A stretch of 64,000 bases of DNA from Pseudoduganella namucuonensis (GTDB lineage: Bacteria; Pseudomonadota; Gammaproteobacteria; Burkholderiales; Burkholderiaceae_D). The stretch covers positions 124,001 to 188,000 of the forward strand of contig NZ_FPBO01000003.1 of NCBI RefSeq assembly GCF_900116645.1. Direction: 5' to 3'. Of this stretch, positions 26,427 through 36,664 are shown piece by piece. The first letter of the stretch is position 1, and each line of letters begins with the position of its first letter. The translations under genes and the position numbers were made by a program. The notes under the pieces are model-generated. The model was given only the letters and a program-made list of their open reading frames with translations, was not told where the DNA came from and searched no databases.

Positions 26427-27968
26427 ATGCAACTCAACCCATCTGAAATCAGCGAGCTGATCAAGAGCCGGATCCAAGGCATTGACGGCGGCGCTGAAGT
26501 GCGCAATCAAGGCACGGTTATTTCCGTAGCCGACGGTATCTGCCGCATCCACGGCCTGTCCGACGTGATGCAAGGCGAGATGCTGGAATTCCCGGGCAAC
26601 ACCTTCGGCCTGGCGATGAACCTGGAGCGCGACTCGGTCGGCGCCGTTATTCTGGGTGCTTACGAGCACATCTCGGAAGGCGACACCGTCAAGTGCACCG
26701 GCCGTATTCTGGAAGTGCCGGTCGGCCCCGAACTGCGCGGCCGCGTGGTCAACGCGCTGGGCCAGCCGATCGACGGCAAAGGTCCGATCGACGCCAAGCT
26801 GACCTCCCCTATCGAAAAGATCGCACCGGGCGTTATCGCCCGCGAGTCCGTGTCGCAGCCCATGCAGACCGGCCTGAAGTCGATCGACGCGATGGTGCCG
26901 ATCGGCCGTGGCCAGCGTGAGCTGATCATTGGCGACCGCCAGACCGGTAAATCGGCCGTCGCCGTCGACGCGATCATCAACCAAAAAGGCCAGGGCATGA
27001 CGTGTATCTACGTCGCCATCGGCCAAAAAGCCTCGACCATCAAAAACATCGTGCGTTCCCTGGAACAGCACGGCGCGATGGAGTACACCATCGTCGTGGC
27101 CGCGACCGCTTCCGAGTCCGCCGCGATGCAGTACATCTCGGCCTACTCCGGCTGCACCATGGGCGAGTTCTTCCGCGACCGCGGCGAAGACGCCCTGATC
27201 GTGTACGATGACTTGTCGAAGCAAGCGGTTGCCTACCGTCAGATCTCCCTGCTGCTGCGCCGCCCACCGGGCCGCGAAGCGTATCCAGGCGACGTGTTCT
27301 ACCTGCACAGCCGCCTGCTGGAACGCGCGGCCCGCGTCAACGCCGACTACGTCGAAGCCTTCACCGGCGGCGCAGTCAAAGGCAAGACCGGCTCGCTGAC
27401 CGCCCTGCCGATCATCGAAACCCAGGCCGGCGACGTTTCCGCCTTCGTTCCAACCAACGTGATTTCGATCACCGACGGTCAGATCTTCCTGGAAACCTCG
27501 CTGTTCAACTCCGGCATCCGTCCCGCGATCAACGCCGGTATCTCGGTGTCGCGCGTTGGTGGCGCCGCCCAGACCAAGGTCATCAAAAACCTGTCCGGCG
27601 GTATCCGTACCGACTTGGCGCAGTACCGTGAGCTGGCCGCGTTCGCGCAGTTCGCCTCCGACCTGGACGAATCGACCCGCAAGCAGCTGGACCGCGGCGC
27701 GCGCGTGACCGAACTGCTGAAGCAGGCCCAGTACTCGCCGCTGTCGATCTCCCTGATGGGCGCCTCGCTGTTCGCGGTGAACAAGGGCTACCTGGACGAC
27801 GTGCCGGTCAAGAAGGTGCTGCCGTTCGAAGCCGGCCTGCACTCGTACCTGAAGACCAAGCAAGCTGCCCTGCTGTCCAAGATCGAAGAAACCAAGCAAC
27901 TGGACAAGGACGGCGAAGCCGCCCTGTCGGCCGCCATTGCTGATTTCAAGAAATCCGGCGCATTTTAA
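26427..27968 (+). CDS. atpA: ATP synthase F1 subunit alpha
   Basis: The 513-residue non-catalytic nucleotide-binding subunit of F1. The P-loop is [13 protein letters not shown] near residue 170, with the arginine finger region [16 protein letters not shown] and the N-terminal [15 protein letters not shown]. Length and motifs are standard. Codons here are biased toward those of a highly expressed gene. Confidence 0.97.
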   Translation: MQLNPSEISELIKSRIQGIDGGAEVRNQGTVISVADGICRIHGLSDVMQGEMLEFPGNTFGLAMNLERDSVGAVILGAYEHISEGDTVKCTGRILEVPVGPELRGRVVNALGQPIDGKGPIDAKLTSPIEKIAPGVIARESVSQPMQTGLKSIDAMVPIGRGQRELIIGDRQTGKSAVAVDAIINQKGQGMTCIYVAIGQKASTIKNIVRSLEQHGAMEYTIVVAATASESAAMQYISAYSGCTMGEFFRDRGEDALIVYDDLSKQAVAYRQISLLLRRPPGREAYPGDVFYLHSRLLERAARVNADYVEAFTGGAVKGKTGSLTALPIIETQAGDVSAFVPTNVISITDGQIFLETSLFNSGIRPAINAGISVSRVGGAAQTKVIKNLSGGIRTDLAQYRELAAFAQFASDLDESTRKQLDRGARVTELLKQAQYSPLSISLMGASLFAVNKGYLDDVPVKKVLPFEAGLHSYLKTKQAALLSKIEETKQLDKDGEAALSAAIADFKKSGAF

Positions 27969-28029
27969 GCGGCTCGGCGGCTCCCACCCAGGTGGCGAGC
28001 CGCCATTAGCGCAGAAGGAGTAAGGACTC

Positions 28030-28905
28030 ATGGCAGTAGGCAAAGAGATACGTGGCAAGATCAAAAGCGTAGAAAATACGAAAAAGATCACCAAGGCGAT
28101 GGAAATGGTCGCCGCATCGAAAATGCGCAAGGCGCAGGATCGCATGCGCGCCGCCCGTCCCTACAGTGACAAGGTTCGTAACATCGCCGCCAACCTGGCG
28201 TCCGCCAATCCGGAATACACCCACCCGTTCCTGGCGCAAGCCCAGGGCGACGAGGCGAAGGCCGTTGGTTTCATCATCGTCACGACCGACAAGGGTCTGT
28301 GCGGTGGCCTGAACACCAACGTGCTGCGGATGGTGACGGCCAAGACGCGCGAGCTGGAAACGGCCGGCGTCAAGGTGGAAGCGGTAGCGATCGGTAACAA
28401 AGGTTTGGGGTTCTTGAATCGGGTTGGCGTTCCTGTCGTCGCGCAAGCGACGCAGATCGGCGACACGCCGCATCTGGACAAGCTGATTGGACCTGTCAAG
28501 GTCATGCTTGAGAAGTTCCAGGAAGGCAAACTCGACGCAGTGTACCTGTGCTATACCAAGTTCATCAACACGATGAAGCAGGAGCCGCAAGTGCAGCAGT
28601 TGCTGCCGCTGACGGCCGACAAAGTCCAGGCGGACAAAGGTAGCCTCAAGTGGGACTACATCTACGAGCCGGACGCTGCGACCGTGATTGACGAGCTGCT
28701 GGAGCGCTATGTTGAGGCGCTGGTATACCAGGCGGTGGCGGAAAACCTGGCGTCCGAGCAATCGGCGCGCATGGTGGCGATGAAAGCCGCCAGCGACAAC
28801 GCGGGTAGCGTCATCGGTGAACTGAAGCTGATCTATAACAAGACGCGTCAGGCTGCGATTACCAAAGAACTCTCCGAAATCGTCGCCGGTGCGGCCGCGG
28901 TTTAA
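28030..28905 (+). CDS. atpG: ATP synthase F1 subunit gamma
   Basis: The 291-residue rotor shaft. The N-terminal helix has [28 protein letters not shown] (28039-28122) and the C-terminal helix [31 protein letters not shown] (28789-28881), both diagnostic. [11 protein letters not shown] marks the central Rossmann-like domain. GGAG lies upstream of the ATG. Confidence 0.97.
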   Translation: MAVGKEIRGKIKSVENTKKITKAMEMVAASKMRKAQDRMRAARPYSDKVRNIAANLASANPEYTHPFLAQAQGDEAKAVGFIIVTTDKGLCGGLNTNVLRMVTAKTRELETAGVKVEAVAIGNKGLGFLNRVGVPVVAQATQIGDTPHLDKLIGPVKVMLEKFQEGKLDAVYLCYTKFINTMKQEPQVQQLLPLTADKVQADKGSLKWDYIYEPDAATVIDELLERYVEALVYQAVAENLASEQSARMVAMKAASDNAGSVIGELKLIYNKTRQAAITKELSEIVAGAAAV

Positions 28906-30336
<1,431 letters not shown>

Positions 30337-30396
30337 TCGCTGAGTTTGGCGCGGTTCCGCCGGAAGGTGGGGCCGCTCACCCCCGATAGGACACAC

Positions 30397-30819
30397 ATGG
30401 CAAATACCATACACGTAGACGTGGTCTCCGCCGAAGAGCTGATCTTCTCCGGCGAAGCCACTTTCGTCGCGTTGCCTGGTGAGCAGGGCGAGCTGGGCAT
30501 CTACCCCAAGCACACCCCGCTGATCACCCGTATTCGTCCGGGCGCGGTGCGCATCCAGGTGGCAGGCAAGGCCGAGGAAGAGTTCGTCTTCGTCGCCGGC
30601 GGCCTGCTGGAAGTGCAGCCGAACGCCGTGACGGTACTGGCGGACACCGCGATCCGTGGCAAGGACCTGGATGAAGCCAAAGCCCAATCCGCCAAGAAAC
30701 TGGCGGAAGAGGCGCTGGCCAACAACACCGGCAGCATCGACTACGCGAAAGCGCAAGCCGAACTGGCGGCGGCGATCGGCCAGCTGGCCGCCATCGCCAA
30801 ACTGCGCGCCAAGCACTAA
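30397..30819 (+). CDS. atpC: ATP synthase F1 subunit epsilon, copy 1
   Basis: The 140-residue epsilon subunit, a beta-sandwich ([38 protein letters not shown]) plus a C-terminal helical hairpin that can inhibit ATP hydrolysis. Start is ATG 30397 after an AGGACA site; the frame opens earlier but the family begins with [10 protein letters not shown]. It is the normal last gene of the operon, followed by a strong terminator. A second copy lies just beyond. Confidence 0.95.
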   Translation: MANTIHVDVVSAEELIFSGEATFVALPGEQGELGIYPKHTPLITRIRPGAVRIQVAGKAEEEFVFVAGGLLEVQPNAVTVLADTAIRGKDLDEAKAQSAKKLAEEALANNTGSIDYAKAQAELAAAIGQLAAIAKLRAKH

Positions 30820-30836
30820 GCTGCGTCGCGGTGAAC

Positions 30837-30864
30837 AAAAAAGGCAGCTTCGGCTGCCTTTTTT
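30837..30864 (+). terminator. Rho-independent terminator between the two atpC copies
   Basis: AAAAAAGGCAGC (30837-30848), a stable TTCG tetraloop and GCTGCCTTTTTT (30853-30864). It lies 17 bases after the first atpC stop and should end most atp transcription. Confidence 0.92.
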
Positions 30865-30903
30865 GTTTTACATTATGCCAACCCCCATCAGATCACCATC
30901 AAC

Positions 30904-31326
30904 ATGGCAAACACTATCCAGGTAGACGTGGTTTCCGCCGAAGGCCAGCTGTTTTCGGGCCAGGCCACTTTTGTCGTGCTGCCGGGCGTGGAGGGCGAAC
31001 TGGGCATTTATCCCCGGCACACGCCGCTGATCACCCGCATCAGTCCCGGCGCGGTGCGCATCCAGGTGGTGGGTAAGGAGGAAGAAGAGTTCATCTTCGT
31101 CGCGGGCGGCATCCTGGAGGTGCAGCCCAATGCCGTCACGGTGTTGGCGGACTCCGCCATCCGCGGCAAGGATCTGGATGAAACCAAGGCGGAGGCCGCC
31201 AGAAAGCTGGCCGAAGAGGCGCTGGCCCACACCACCGGCAAAATCGATTACGCCAAAGCCCAGGCCGAACTGGCCACCGCGGTCGCCCAACTGGCGGCGA
31301 TCGCCAAACTGCGGCATAAGCGCTAA
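30904..31326 (+). CDS. ATP synthase F1 subunit epsilon, copy 2 (tandem duplicate)
   Basis: A second full-length epsilon subunit, 140 residues, about 80 percent identical to copy 1 by hand alignment with no gaps. Changes cluster at SAEGQLFSG, the KEEEEF loop and the C-terminal helices ([23 protein letters not shown]). All structural motifs are kept, so it looks functional. It sits behind the terminator that follows copy 1, has no clear ribosome site, and uses fewer of the codons typical of the operon, all suggesting low or conditional expression. It ends 14 bases from a convergent lipoprotein gene. Confidence 0.9.
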   Translation: MANTIQVDVVSAEGQLFSGQATFVVLPGVEGELGIYPRHTPLITRISPGAVRIQVVGKEEEEFIFVAGGILEVQPNAVTVLADSAIRGKDLDETKAEAARKLAEEALAHTTGKIDYAKAQAELATAVAQLAAIAKLRHKR

Positions 31327-31340
31327 ATCAGTTATACCCG

Positions 31341-31892
31341 TCAGGTGCACATGCCGTAGGTTTTGCGGTCCTCGAAATAGCGGTAGGTGAATGTCCGCAC
31401 GGGATAACGCTCGCGTTTGATCACCATGGTCGGCGGGGTGAAATCGAAACGCTGCGGCAGTTTCCCCTTGAATTGCAGGCGATAGCGGAATTGCGTGGCG
31501 TCGGAAGTGGCGACGGCCGCCATCATGACCGGCACCTTTTCAAGCACTTCCACGATCTCCGCGCGCTGATTCGTGCCGCGCTGGTAAATACTCGCCACTT
31601 CCGCTGTCATGATGGCCGGGCCTTTGGGCTCCCCTATCTTGAACGAGCGGCTGGTGAATTGAATCTGGGTGCCGCGGGGCAGCATATAAACCAGCCCGAT
31701 TTCAACGCCGCCGTCCGGCAATGGCGTGGGCGCCGTCGCGCCAACCGTGATTCCCTCGGGAAGCACGAATGTCGATTCATCCGCCCAATTCCTGCAATCC
31801 GGCGTCGTCGCCTGATACAGATTGACGGGCGTGTATTTGTCGCCGCAAGCGGAAACCAATAAAAGCAAGGCTAGCGGTGCGATACGGCGCAT
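31341..31892 (-). CDS. Putative lipoprotein of unknown function
   Basis: A 183-residue protein beginning MRRIAPLALLLLVSACGDKY, a clear lipoprotein signal with lipobox VSAC. I start it at 31892 because that ATG opens the signal peptide; the frame extends further upstream. The mature part is mostly beta-type with PLPDGGVEIGLVYMLPRGTQIQFTS and no recognised domain. It converges with the second atpC gene and is followed upstream by a VOC protein on the same strand. Function not recognised. Confidence 0.75.
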   Translation of the reverse strand: MRRIAPLALLLLVSACGDKYTPVNLYQATTPDCRNWADESTFVLPEGITVGATAPTPLPDGGVEIGLVYMLPRGTQIQFTSRSFKIGEPKGPAIMTAEVASIYQRGTNQRAEIVEVLEKVPVMMAAVATSDATQFRYRLQFKGKLPQRFDFTPPTMVIKRERYPVRTFTYRYFEDRKTYGMCT

Positions 31893-31930
31893 GGGATTGA
31901 CTCTCGACCTGAAATACAAATTATACCTCG

Positions 31931-32296
31931 TTATCGTTTCTCTTCCATCAGCGCCAGCAAATGGCCATCCGGATCGCGGAAGAATGCCATCCATAATTCA
32001 TGGTCGGGCATTTTCGCTATTAAATGCGGCTCGCCATCGAAAGCGACACCTTTCTTTTTCAACTCCGTCACCACGGTTTCAATGGCCTCGGCATAAAAAT
32101 AATGGCATATGCCCGCCGCCGGCTGAACGGTTTTGGACGAGCCTTCCAGCATCAGGCGCACGCCGGCGCAATCGAGGAAAACCAGGTCGCCGAAACGGAA
32201 CAGTTTCTTCAAACCCAGGGTCTCGGCATAAAAAGCCTCCGACCTATCGGCATTGGAAACGGGCAGGGCGATCTGGCCTATGCGGGATAACGCCAT
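31931..32296 (-). CDS. VOC-family (glyoxalase/dioxygenase fold) protein
   Basis: A 121-residue single-domain vicinal oxygen chelate protein: IGQIALPVSNADRSEAFYAETLGL at the N-terminus (32216-32287) and AFFRDPDGHLLALME at the C-terminus, where Asp-Pro-Asp-Gly and the final Glu are family marks. The first metal-ligand position appears to be Gln in GQIAL, not His. Members range from glyoxalases to resistance proteins, so no substrate is assigned. Confidence 0.82.
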   Translation of the reverse strand: MALSRIGQIALPVSNADRSEAFYAETLGLKKLFRFGDLVFLDCAGVRLMLEGSSKTVQPAAGICHYFYAEAIETVVTELKKKGVAFDGEPHLIAKMPDHELWMAFFRDPDGHLLALMEEKR

Positions 32297-32480
32297 GTTT
32301 TCCTCCGATTGTTATTGGCAGACACCAAGCGTAGTCGCTTTCGCCTCCCCGCTCAAGTGCCTCATGGGCGGTATGTACCAGAAACCGGCATGATCGCGCC
32401 AGATATTGGCATAAAACGCCCGACGGCGGCGCCGTGCAGCCCGGCGGCGCTTATGCCGCCAGCGCCGTCGGGCCTATACC

Positions 32481-33530
32481 TTAGCCGCGCTTGTCGCGGT
32501 TGCGGGCCGAGGCCGCCTTATGGATCACTTTCCACCGGGAGCGTTCGGCTATCCGCTCCAATGGGGTTTGCTGGCTGCGCTGTATATCGCGCATCAGCTT
32601 GCGGTAATTGAACAGGCGATCCGGATCGATATTGTCCCGTACCGCGCAGCCGGGTTCCAGTTCGTGTTTGCAATCGCGGAATTGGCATTGCGCCGCCAAT
32701 GAATCGATATCGTCGAAGGCCGCCGCGATACTGTCCTCCCCGCCATCCGGTCTTAAAGTACGCAGGCCGGGCGCATCGATAATGCACGCGCCCGTCGCGC
32801 AAATATGCATGGAACGGAATGTCGTGGTATGCCTTCCCCTGCTATCGCCTTCACGTATTACCCCTGTTTCCTGATGCGCGGCGCTCAAGGTATTGGTCAG
32901 TGTCGATTTTCCCGCGCCGGACGAGCCGAGCAGGCATAAAGTCTGTCCATATCCCAACCAAGGATCCAAGGCCGAAACCGAAGCGGCATCCAGGGCGTTT
33001 ACCGCGACGATGGGATAGCGCGCCGGTATGCGGCGCCTTAATTCATCCACACGCTGATGAATATCATGGCCGATATCGCATTTCGTCAGAACGATCAATG
33101 CCGAAACCTCGGAGGCCTCGGTCAATGCGATATAGCGTTCCAGCCTGCGCACATTGAAATCATGATCCAGGCCCATGACCAACAGGGCAGTGTCGATATT
33201 GCTGGCGATGGCTTGGCGGCGTCCGTCATAAGATCTGCGGCTGATATGGTTGACTGGGGATAAACGCTGGCTTATCCACAGTTCTCCGTGGGCCATATTG
33301 TCAACCACCACCCAGTCGCCGACGGCGAGCACATATTCCCCGTGCAATTTGGCGAGCGCGCGGGCTTTTAACTCGCGGACCCCGTCGTGGACTGTCAGCC
33401 ATTCACGCTGGACTTCCGTGATGCGCATGAGCCGCGCGTCATCGGCGACTGGCTCGAGCAGGCCCAATTGGCCGGCGATTAACTGCTTGAATCCGATATG
33501 GCGTAATTGTTCAAAATTGAAAGCTATCAT
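32481..33530 (-). CDS. rsgA: Small ribosomal subunit biogenesis GTPase RsgA
   Basis: A 349-residue circularly permuted GTPase acting late in 30S assembly. An N-terminal OB-fold comes first (VGDWVVVDNMAHGELWISQRL, 33270-33332). The permuted G motifs follow: TKCDIG (G4), then GSSGAGKSTLTNTL (G1), RGRHTTTFRSMH (G2) and DAPGLRTL (G3). A zinc knuckle CQFRDCKHELEPGCAV follows. ATG 33530 is preferred; a longer frame to 33590 adds a basic leader unlike the family. Its slightly long form resembles the second RsgA type found in many proteobacteria. Confidence 0.9.
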   Translation of the reverse strand: MIAFNFEQLRHIGFKQLIAGQLGLLEPVADDARLMRITEVQREWLTVHDGVRELKARALAKLHGEYVLAVGDWVVVDNMAHGELWISQRLSPVNHISRRSYDGRRQAIASNIDTALLVMGLDHDFNVRRLERYIALTEASEVSALIVLTKCDIGHDIHQRVDELRRRIPARYPIVAVNALDAASVSALDPWLGYGQTLCLLGSSGAGKSTLTNTLSAAHQETGVIREGDSRGRHTTTFRSMHICATGACIIDAPGLRTLRPDGGEDSIAAAFDDIDSLAAQCQFRDCKHELEPGCAVRDNIDPDRLFNYRKLMRDIQRSQQTPLERIAERSRWKVIHKAASARNRDKRG

Positions 33531-33871
33531 GATGAGCTGTATTTCCCGTGTTCCGGTACGCTCGCGGCGCGCGCGAGCACAGCCATCCACTGAATAAGGG
33601 ATGGCACGAATTGAAAACGGAAGGTCGGCGCGCGATCAGGCGCGGCGCGGAACTAGCTCAACAAGCTGGAGCGGCGCGGAAGATCAGGCAGCCGACAGGA
33701 TGGCAATATCCAAGATACGCATGGTTTAGTCTCCTGTGGTGGTTGATGGAGTGGCAAGTGTCGCACCGATGGCGCCGACGGTCAATCTGTAACCCTGCCA
33801 GCCGGGGTAGGCCTGCGTCTCCAGCTATGTGATTTGGGTATATGTTTTGATTGATTCTTCATATTTCCATG
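33531..33871. other. Intergenic region upstream of rsgA with a possible short leader ORF
   Basis: Between the divergent rsgA and GH35 genes I see no supported gene. On the minus strand an AGGAG site precedes a 12-codon frame (ATG at 33720-33722, stop at 33684-33686, MRILDIAILSAA), which could be a leader peptide of rsgA or chance. A plus-strand frame of 94 codons at 33548-33832 has no family features and is considered spurious. Confidence 0.35.
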
Positions 33872-33903
33872 TTGACAACGCCACTTAGACTCCGTGCTTA
33901 TAA
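33872..33903 (+). promoter_or_regulatory. Candidate promoter of the GH35 gene
   Basis: A consensus -35 TTGACA (33872-33877) is followed 17-20 bases later by TGCTTATAA, from which a -10 box can be chosen. It is about 30 bases before the GGAG ribosome site of the GH35 gene. Confidence 0.5.
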
Positions 33904-33927
33904 CCAAAATATCCATACGGAGAAAAA

Positions 33928-36375
33928 ATGAACCGGACTATCACCTTCGCGCCCTTGCTGGCCGCGATGCTGGCCAGCGGCATGGCCTCAGGCCAGACCC
34001 TGTTGAAGATCGACGCCAGCGCGCCAGTCAAGGCGCCTTTGGAAAACCAGTTGCGGATGGGCGCCGCCGTCTCGCCCTCCGGCGAACGCCTCGGCGTCAA
34101 CAGCCAGTACCTGACCCGCAACGGTAAGCCGTGGATGCCCGTGATGGGCGAATTCCATTACAGCCGCACCCCGCCCGACGAATGGGAAACCGAATTGCGC
34201 AAGATGAAGGCGGCCGGCATCGACATCCTGGCCACCTATGTGATGTGGAACCACCACGAGGAGCGCGAGGGCAAGTTCGATTGGAGCGGCCAGCGCGACC
34301 TGCGCCGCTTCGTGCAACTGGCGGCGAAGGCCGGGCTGGAGGTGGTTGTGCGCATGGGCCCGTGGGTGCACGCGGAGGTGCGCTACGGCGGCATCCCGGA
34401 CTGGGTGGTGAACGCCATGCCGACCCGCAAGGACGACCCGCAATACCTGCGCCACGTCGAGCGCCTGTATACGGAAACCGGCCGCCAGCTCAAGGGCCTG
34501 CTGTGGAAGGATGGCGGCCCCGTCATCGGCGCGCAGATCGAAAACGAATACAACCTGGACGGCCCGGGCGAGGGCGCCGGCCACATCTCCACCCTGAAGG
34601 GCCTGGCGAGGAAGGCCGGCGTGGACGTGCCGATGTACACCGTCACCGGCTGGGACCAGACCGTCTACCCGTCCGGCGAGGTCACCCCCGTGTTCGGCGG
34701 CTACCCGGACGAGCCGTGGGCGCGCGGCACCACGGAGCTGCCGCCGAAGGAAACCTACGCCTTCCGCTTCGACAGCCGCGTCAGCGGCGACCTGGGTGCG
34801 CAGACCGTCGGCAAGGGCAAGGGCACGGCCGACAGCGACATCGAGAAGACGCCGTTCCTGGGCGCCGAGTACGGCGCCGGCCTGCCGTTCATGTACCGCC
34901 GCCGCCCGGTGGTGTCGCCGGACGACATCGCCTCCATGCTGCCGGTGCAGCTGGGTTCCGGCGTCAACCTGGTCGGCTATTACATGTTCCACGGCGGCCG
35001 CAACCCCATGGACCTGACCTCGCTGGAGGAAAGCACGCTGAGCGGCGGCTACAACGACACGCCGATGATCAGCTACGACTTCCAGGCCCCGCTCGGGCCG
35101 GACGGCCAGCAGCGTCCGGTGCTGGCCAAGCTGCGCCCCTACCACCTGTTCATGCGCGACTTCGGCGACCGCCTGGCGCCGATGACGGTGCGCAAGCCGG
35201 ACGTGGTGCCCACCGGTCCGGAAGACCTGGCCACGCCGCGCTACTCGGTGCGCGCCAAGGGCGACAGCGCCTTCCTGTTCTTCAGCAACCACGTGCGCCA
35301 GTATCCGATGCCGGCCCAGCGCCAGCTGCGCTTCTCGGTCAAGCTGCCGGGCGGCGACAAGGTCTTCCCGCGCCAGCCGGTGGACGTGGCCGACGGCGGC
35401 TACTTCGTCTGGCCGGTGAACTTCGACCTGGACGGCACCCGCCTGTCCTACGCCACGGCGCAGCCGGTGGCGCGCCTGGACACCAGGGAGGGCATCGTCT
35501 ACGTGTTCGCCGCCAGCGACGGCATCCCGGTCGAACTGGGCTTTGAGTCCGGCGCGGAGGCCTACCTGCTGGCGCCGGGCGCGCGCGTGTCCAAGGCCGA
35601 CGCGGCCGGCGGCGACGTGGTGGTGGACGGCATCCAGCCGGGCACCGGCGCGGCCGTCACGCTGCGCCGCGCCGCCGGCCGTCCGGTCACCGTGATGGTG
35701 CTCACGGCCGAGCAGGCCCGGCAGCTGACGGTCGGCCAGCTGGCCGGCCAGCGCCGCTTGGTGCTGAGCGCGCAGCAGACCTGGTTCGCCGACGGCGGCC
35801 TGCGCCTGCGCTCGAACGGCGACCCGGCCTTCCGCTTCGCGGTCTATCCGCCGCTGGCCAAGGCGCCGAAATCGGCCGGCGCGCTGCGCGCCGGCAGCGA
35901 CGGCCTGTTCCAGGCCTTCGACACCGCGCTGCCCGAGCGCCGCCTGCGGGCCACCATCACGCCGGTGCGTGCCGCCCAGCCGGTGGCGCCCGTCATGACT
36001 GGCGGGCTGGCGAAGGCGGCCATCCAGCCGGTGCCGGAAAGCTTCCGCAACGCGGCCGCCTGGCGCATCGACATCCCGCGCGAAGCGGGCGGCAAGCAGG
36101 ACGCGCTGATCGACCTCGACTTCGTCGGCGACATCGGCCGCCTGTTCAACGGCACCCGCATGCTGGACGACTGGTACTACAGCGGCTACGGCTGGCAGTA
36201 CCCGCTCAAGCACGCCGGCGCCGGCGCGCTGACGCTGTCCGTGCTGCCGCTGCGCGCCGACGCGCCGGTCTACATCCCGAAAGAGGGCCGTCCGGACTTC
36301 GGCGGCAAGCCGCAAGTGGCCGAACTGCGCGGCGTGAGGGTGACACCGGTCTACCACCTCAGCGTGCGGCCATGA
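33928..36375 (+). CDS. Secreted glycoside hydrolase family 35 beta-galactosidase
   Basis: An 815-residue GH35 enzyme with signal peptide MNRTITFAPLLAAMLASGMA cut near SGQ. The TIM-barrel begins near residue 55 (MPVMGEFHYSRTPPDEW) with VVVRMGPWVHAEVRYGG. The acid/base Glu is in GAQIENEYN and the nucleophile Glu in FLGAEYGAGLPF. Beta-sandwich domains fill the C-terminal half. It should release terminal beta-galactose from plant or bacterial polysaccharides in the periplasm or outside. GGAG lies before the ATG, and two hairpins and a TonB receptor gene follow, making a small glycan-utilisation locus. Confidence 0.9.
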   Translation: MNRTITFAPLLAAMLASGMASGQTLLKIDASAPVKAPLENQLRMGAAVSPSGERLGVNSQYLTRNGKPWMPVMGEFHYSRTPPDEWETELRKMKAAGIDILATYVMWNHHEEREGKFDWSGQRDLRRFVQLAAKAGLEVVVRMGPWVHAEVRYGGIPDWVVNAMPTRKDDPQYLRHVERLYTETGRQLKGLLWKDGGPVIGAQIENEYNLDGPGEGAGHISTLKGLARKAGVDVPMYTVTGWDQTVYPSGEVTPVFGGYPDEPWARGTTELPPKETYAFRFDSRVSGDLGAQTVGKGKGTADSDIEKTPFLGAEYGAGLPFMYRRRPVVSPDDIASMLPVQLGSGVNLVGYYMFHGGRNPMDLTSLEESTLSGGYNDTPMISYDFQAPLGPDGQQRPVLAKLRPYHLFMRDFGDRLAPMTVRKPDVVPTGPEDLATPRYSVRAKGDSAFLFFSNHVRQYPMPAQRQLRFSVKLPGGDKVFPRQPVDVADGGYFVWPVNFDLDGTRLSYATAQPVARLDTREGIVYVFAASDGIPVELGFESGAEAYLLAPGARVSKADAAGGDVVVDGIQPGTGAAVTLRRAAGRPVTVMVLTAEQARQLTVGQLAGQRRLVLSAQQTWFADGGLRLRSNGDPAFRFAVYPPLAKAPKSAGALRAGSDGLFQAFDTALPERRLRATITPVRAAQPVAPVMTGGLAKAAIQPVPESFRNAAAWRIDIPREAGGKQDALIDLDFVGDIGRLFNGTRMLDDWYYSGYGWQYPLKHAGAGALTLSVLPLRADAPVYIPKEGRPDFGGKPQVAELRGVRVTPVYHLSVRP

Positions 36376-36384
36376 CGCGGCCCG

Positions 36385-36410
36385 GCCCTGTGGCGCCTCC
36401 GCCACAGGGC
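36385..36410 (+). terminator. Hairpin after GH35 gene
   Basis: GCCCTGTGGCG (36385-36395) pairs with CGCCACAGGGC (36400-36410) around a four-base loop; a short T-run (CTTTT) follows within four bases. Confidence 0.75.
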
Positions 36411-36440
36411 GGCTTTTAGCCCGACCCGACAGCCATATCC

Positions 36441-36471
36441 GCCCGCCCGGCGCCCACCGCGCCGGGCGGGC
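36441..36471. repeat. Perfect 13-base GC hairpin between GH35 and TonB receptor genes
   Basis: GCCCGCCCGGCGC (36441-36453) pairs perfectly with 36459-36471 around a five-base loop. No T-run follows. It may add to termination or shape the leader of the receptor mRNA. Confidence 0.6.
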
Positions 36472-36664
36472 TTGGCCGTGCGCGCGCCATAGCACGGTCA
36501 TGCTATTCGCGGGGTTGTCAAGCTGATCAGCTATACAAATTGCTCATAGGTATGAGCGAATTCGATATTGGTTTGCAAAGAGTCCGGTCCCGTAGGATGA
36601 ATTCGGCGGCAAATTTAGTATTTACACAACGACCGCACAACAACACAAAAGAGGGAGACTACCC

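Noticed and set aside
33272-33280. Perfect DnaA box TTATCCACA inside rsgA
   Set aside because: It is a single box in coding sequence with no trio tract or spaced partners; one such 9-mer by chance is not surprising.
33548-33832. 94-codon plus-strand frame between rsgA and GH35
   Set aside because: No ribosome site, no family features, and its start overlaps the rsgA upstream region.
33988-36501. Very long minus-strand frame opposite the GH35 gene
   Set aside because: It mirrors the GC-rich codon pattern of the plus-strand gene, is composed of His/Arg/Ala/Gly runs and shows no domain, unlike the GH35 frame.
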